This document shows positions 5,306-6,994 of a stretch of 6,994 bases of DNA, piece by piece. This stretch comes from Anaerolineae bacterium. Its GTDB lineage: Bacteria; Chloroflexota; Anaerolineae; Aggregatilineales; UBA2796. Position 1 is the first letter of the stretch. Each line of letters begins with the position of its first letter. The stretch lies in contig JADZBY010000756.1 in assembly GCA_020851855.1 (NCBI GenBank), positions 1 through 6,994 on the forward strand, written 5' to 3'. The position numbers were made by a program, and so were the translations under genes. The notes under the pieces were generated by a model. It did no database searches. It was not told the DNA's origin and saw only the letters and a list, made by a program, of their open reading frames with translations.

Positions 5306-6695
5306 CGGGGCAATCCCTTCCACGGCACTGGGTGGGCATTGGTCGGCGCGTCGGCGGCGGCGCGTCGGTCGGCGGCGGCGGCGGATCCGTAGGCGGCGGG
5401 TCGGTCGGCGGGGCCGGGGTGGGCGGCGCGGGCGTCACCGTCGGCGGGACGGGCGTCAAGGTGGGCAGGACCGGCGTCAGCGTCGGCGGCGCGGGCGTGG
5501 GCGGCTCCACCGTCGGCGCGGGCGGCAGCGGCGTATTGCTCGGCTGGCGCGCAGCGGTCGGCGGCGCTAGCGTAGGCGGGGCCGGCGCTTCTTCGGTGGG
5601 CATACCCAGGCCCCGGTCACGCAGGATTTGGGCCAGCACATCCGGCGGCAGGCGGCCACCCGGCGGTACGGCGACGCCCGGCGGCAATTCGAAGGTGATG
5701 AAGCCATAGCCGTAGCCGGAGAAGCGGAAGATCTGGCCCACTTCCAGGCCGGCCAGTATCGCCGGGTCGACCTTGATGCGCCGCCCGTTGACCGTGATCC
5801 AGCCGCCCTCGCGGTCGATCATCTCGATCGGGCCGTCCAGCGTGATTCCACCCTCAAGCGCTTCACCGCTGACGGTGTCGGCCAGCGCGCCCATCGAATC
5901 CATGACCGGCTCGTGCGCGAAGGCCACCGGCTCGCTCGGCGCGCCCGCCGCGTTGCCGGTGACCGGGTCGAGCGGCACGGCCAATTCCTGACCGGCGACC
6001 ATCGCTTGCGTCACGTGGCCGGCGGTGACGCTGGCGTGCCCTTCCATCACCTTGACCTGCAGGGACGTCTGCGCCGCGCTCAGGACCAGGGTAGAGGCCA
6101 GCCGGATTTGCACGTCGTTGAGCGTGAAATTGACCGCCACATTGGCCGGCGCGCGCACGATCAGCGAACTGCTGGGCAGCCGATTGCAGGTCAGGGAGCC
6201 AAGCTCGGTGGACAGGTAGAAGGCGTTCGTCTGGTCCTCGTCCTGGGAGAGCGAGGTGTTGCCGTACAGGATGAAGGTGACATTCTGGCCGGGATTCGTG
6301 TTGGGCAGGTTCGCCTGGAGCTTGACGAGCGCCAGGCCCCAGTCGCCCGTGTCCGGGTTGAGGCCGTGCGTCTGGATGCGCGCCAGATTGCGAATGGGGA
6401 CGATATCGCCGCTTTCTTCAAAGCGCACGCTGGCCGGGTCCAGCGCTTCCTGCCATTCGACCTGAACGCGGTTGAAGCCGTAGCAGGCTTCGTTGCGGCC
6501 TGTCTCGCCGCAATTCTGCTCGGTCAGGGACACGGCGCGCGTGAGGACGTGCTGGCATACTTCGCGGAAGCTCGGTGTGGGGCTGGGAGCCAGCGCCCAG
6601 GCCGTGCCCGACAGTGCGCCCTGGCCCACAACGGCCAGCGCCGCCAGGCCCACCAGCGTGAGCATGACTTCTACCCATGTGCGACGTCGTAGCAT
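5298..6695 (-). CDS. Secreted protein with FecR-like region and Pro/Thr-rich C-terminal tail
   Basis: A 465-residue exported protein of unknown function. An Arg-rich start (3-5) and a hydrophobic stretch (about 9-29) lead to ALA at 34-36, a plausible signal peptidase I site. The N-terminal region (40-175) has four cysteines (47, 62, 71, 170) and motifs such as NEACYG and LVKLQANLPNTNPGQNVTF, a pattern I associate with exported Chloroflexota proteins. Residues 176-245 (LIVRAPANVAV, VMEGHASVTAG, MVAGQELAVPL) resemble FecR/cupin-like beta repeats. Residues 283-335 (IEMIDREGGWITVNGRRI) look like a small beta domain of DUF5666 type. About 369-455 is almost only Pro, Thr and Ala, and the chain ends CRGRDCPGG. 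The start is ATG at 6695 with GAGGT 6 bases upstream. The tail may span or attach to the envelope (inference). It is the first gene of a probable pair with rdgB. I cannot assign a molecular function. Confidence 0.85.
   Translation of the reverse strand: MLRRRTWVEVMLTLVGLAALAVVGQGALSGTAWALAPSPTPSFREVCQHVLTRAVSLTEQNCGETGRNEACYGFNRVQVEWQEALDPASVRFEESGDIVPIRNLARIQTHGLNPDTGDWGLALVKLQANLPNTNPGQNVTFILYGNTSLSQDEDQTNAFYLSTELGSLTCNRLPSSSLIVRAPANVAVNFTLNDVQIRLASTLVLSAAQTSLQVKVMEGHASVTAGHVTQAMVAGQELAVPLDPVTGNAAGAPSEPVAFAHEPVMDSMGALADTVSGEALEGGITLDGPIEMIDREGGWITVNGRRIKVDPAILAGLEVGQIFRFSGYGYGFITFELPPGVAVPPGGRLPPDVLAQILRDRGLGMPTEEAPAPPTLAPPTAARQPSNTPLPPAPTVEPPTPAPPTLTPVLPTLTPVPPTVTPAPPTPAPPTDPPPTDPPPPPTDAPPPTRRPMPTQCRGRDCPGG
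5315..5321 (-). promoter_or_regulatory. Ribosome binding site deciding the rdgB start
   Basis: GGAAGGG on the minus strand ends 9 bases before the GTG at 5305. It lies inside the last codons of the upstream gene, so ribosomes finishing that gene pass over it and could reinitiate on rdgB. Confidence 0.55.
5331..5591 (-). repeat. Low-complexity tandem-like repeat encoding the Pro/Thr tail
   Basis: This part of the secreted-protein gene consists of degenerate short repeats encoding PPT, PTLTPV and PPTDPP units. The DNA is strongly strand-biased (cytosine-rich on the coding strand) and likely to change length by slippage. In other frames it gives misleading Gly/Val- or Arg-rich open frames. Confidence 0.75.
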
Positions 6696-6808
6696 GATGT
6701 GACCTCACGGTATTGCATTTTCTACTGCTCTATTTCCCGCAGCAGAAGGCACAAAGTTACTCGCGAGACTGTGGGCGGGCCGGCGGCGACCTCGGATGCG
6801 CCGGACCC

Positions 6809-6900
6809 CCTCACCCCCGGCCCTCGCCATGCCTGCATCCCGCCTGCACCGTTCCCCCTCGCTACGCGGCGCTCCGCGTAGCGAGGGAGCCAGGGTGAGG
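6809..6900. repeat. Nested palindromic intergenic repeat
   Basis: The core is a perfect 14-bp inverted repeat, CCCTCGCTACGCGG (6856-6869) and its complement (6874-6887), around a 4-base CGCT centre. Outside it, CCTCACCC (6809-6816) is matched by GGGTGAGG (6893-6900), with partly matching CGGC/GCC and CCTCGC/GCGAGGG segments between. The whole can fold into a long hairpin of about 92 bases. No T run follows on either strand, so it is not an obvious terminator. The CCTCACCC...GGGTGAGG pattern is of the kind seen in dispersed bacterial palindromic repeats, which is a guess at its family. Confidence 0.7.
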
Positions 6901-6943
6901 CTCAGACTCTAGGGTGTGTCTGCAAAGCCCGTTTTCGTGTTGA

Positions 6944-6971
6944 CCCTCACTCCCTCATGGAGAGAGGGGAG
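6944..6971. repeat. Possible second, diverged copy of the palindromic repeat
   Basis: CCCTCAC followed by TCCCTC recurs here, and CCCTC (6952-6956) pairs with GAGGG (6964-6968) across 7 bases. The opening resembles the outer arm of the repeat at 6809. The block is short and the window ends soon after, so whether it is a partial copy is uncertain. Confidence 0.3.
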
Positions 6972-6994
6972 AAAAAGCGGGAATCCTCGGTTTC

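Larger units (their letters stand above)
6696..6994. other. Intergenic region upstream of the secreted-protein gene
   Basis: I see no gene here; the short open frames on the plus strand have no recognisable protein features and run through a palindrome. Next to the gene is a ribosome binding site (GAGGT at 6702-6706), but I find no convincing -35/-10 pair: TTGTGC with TAGAGC at 16 bases is the best and matches poorly. From 6809 onward the region holds palindromic repeat DNA, and the last 50 bases contain a second similar block. Confidence 0.6.

Noticed and set aside
5332..5709. Gly/Val-rich plus-strand frame resembling a repeat protein
   Set aside because: It is the complement of the Pro/Thr-coding repeat and arises from that low-complexity DNA.
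5628..6692. Plus-strand open frame (354 codons) opposite the secreted-protein gene
   Set aside because: The minus strand has a signal peptide, a ribosome binding site and domain-like segments. The plus frame is Arg/His/Val-rich with no coherent features.
6908..6930. CTAG followed by GGGTGTGTCTGCAAAG, reminiscent of an insertion-sequence terminus
   Set aside because: No matching inverted partner, no transposase and no target duplication are visible in the window; resemblance alone is too weak.
6950..6976. Hairpin next to an A/T run as an intrinsic terminator
   Set aside because: The run is A on the 3' side of the plus strand and T on the 5' side of the minus strand, the wrong order for termination in either direction.

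Overview
The window is a GC-rich bacterial chromosomal segment in which every supportable gene lies on the minus strand. In transcription order (right to left) they are: a secreted protein with a Pro/Thr-rich tail, a RdgB/HAM1 non-canonical purine NTP pyrophosphatase, a phenylacetate-CoA-ligase-like adenylate-forming protein, a membrane-anchored PAS/GAF sensor histidine kinase, and the first 40 codons of translation initiation factor IF-3 (infC), which runs off the left edge. High GC, frequent GTG starts, and a secreted protein of a type I associate with Chloroflexota (Anaerolineae-like) point to that phylum. This is inference from overall character, not a marker-gene placement.

Layout: 6696-6994 is non-coding and holds a strong palindromic repeat (14-bp perfect stem inside an outer inverted repeat) plus the start of what may be a second related copy. 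5298-6695 encodes the secreted protein. rdgB (4694-5305) overlaps the end of that gene by 8 bp, so the two look translationally coupled. After a 132-bp gap comes the PaaK-like gene (3263-4561). The 215-bp gap that follows has two mutually exclusive GC-rich hairpins just past the PaaK-like stop, a short dyad, and weak promoter candidates for the kinase (279-3047). The 156-bp gap before infC contains a good extended -10 promoter and a terminator-like hairpin followed by a U-rich run, directly in the infC leader.

Functionally this is a mixed neighbourhood rather than one pathway: nucleotide-pool sanitation (rdgB), translation (infC), signalling (an orphan kinase with no adjacent response regulator), a probable adenylating enzyme of unknown substrate, and an exported surface or extracellular protein. 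I found no defence system, CRISPR array, transposase, tRNA or rRNA. The points most worth a second look are the infC leader hairpin, the exported protein with its cysteine-capped Pro/Thr tail, the PaaK-like enzyme with a non-canonical P-loop and a linker inserted in its C-terminal domain, and the palindromic repeat at the right end.
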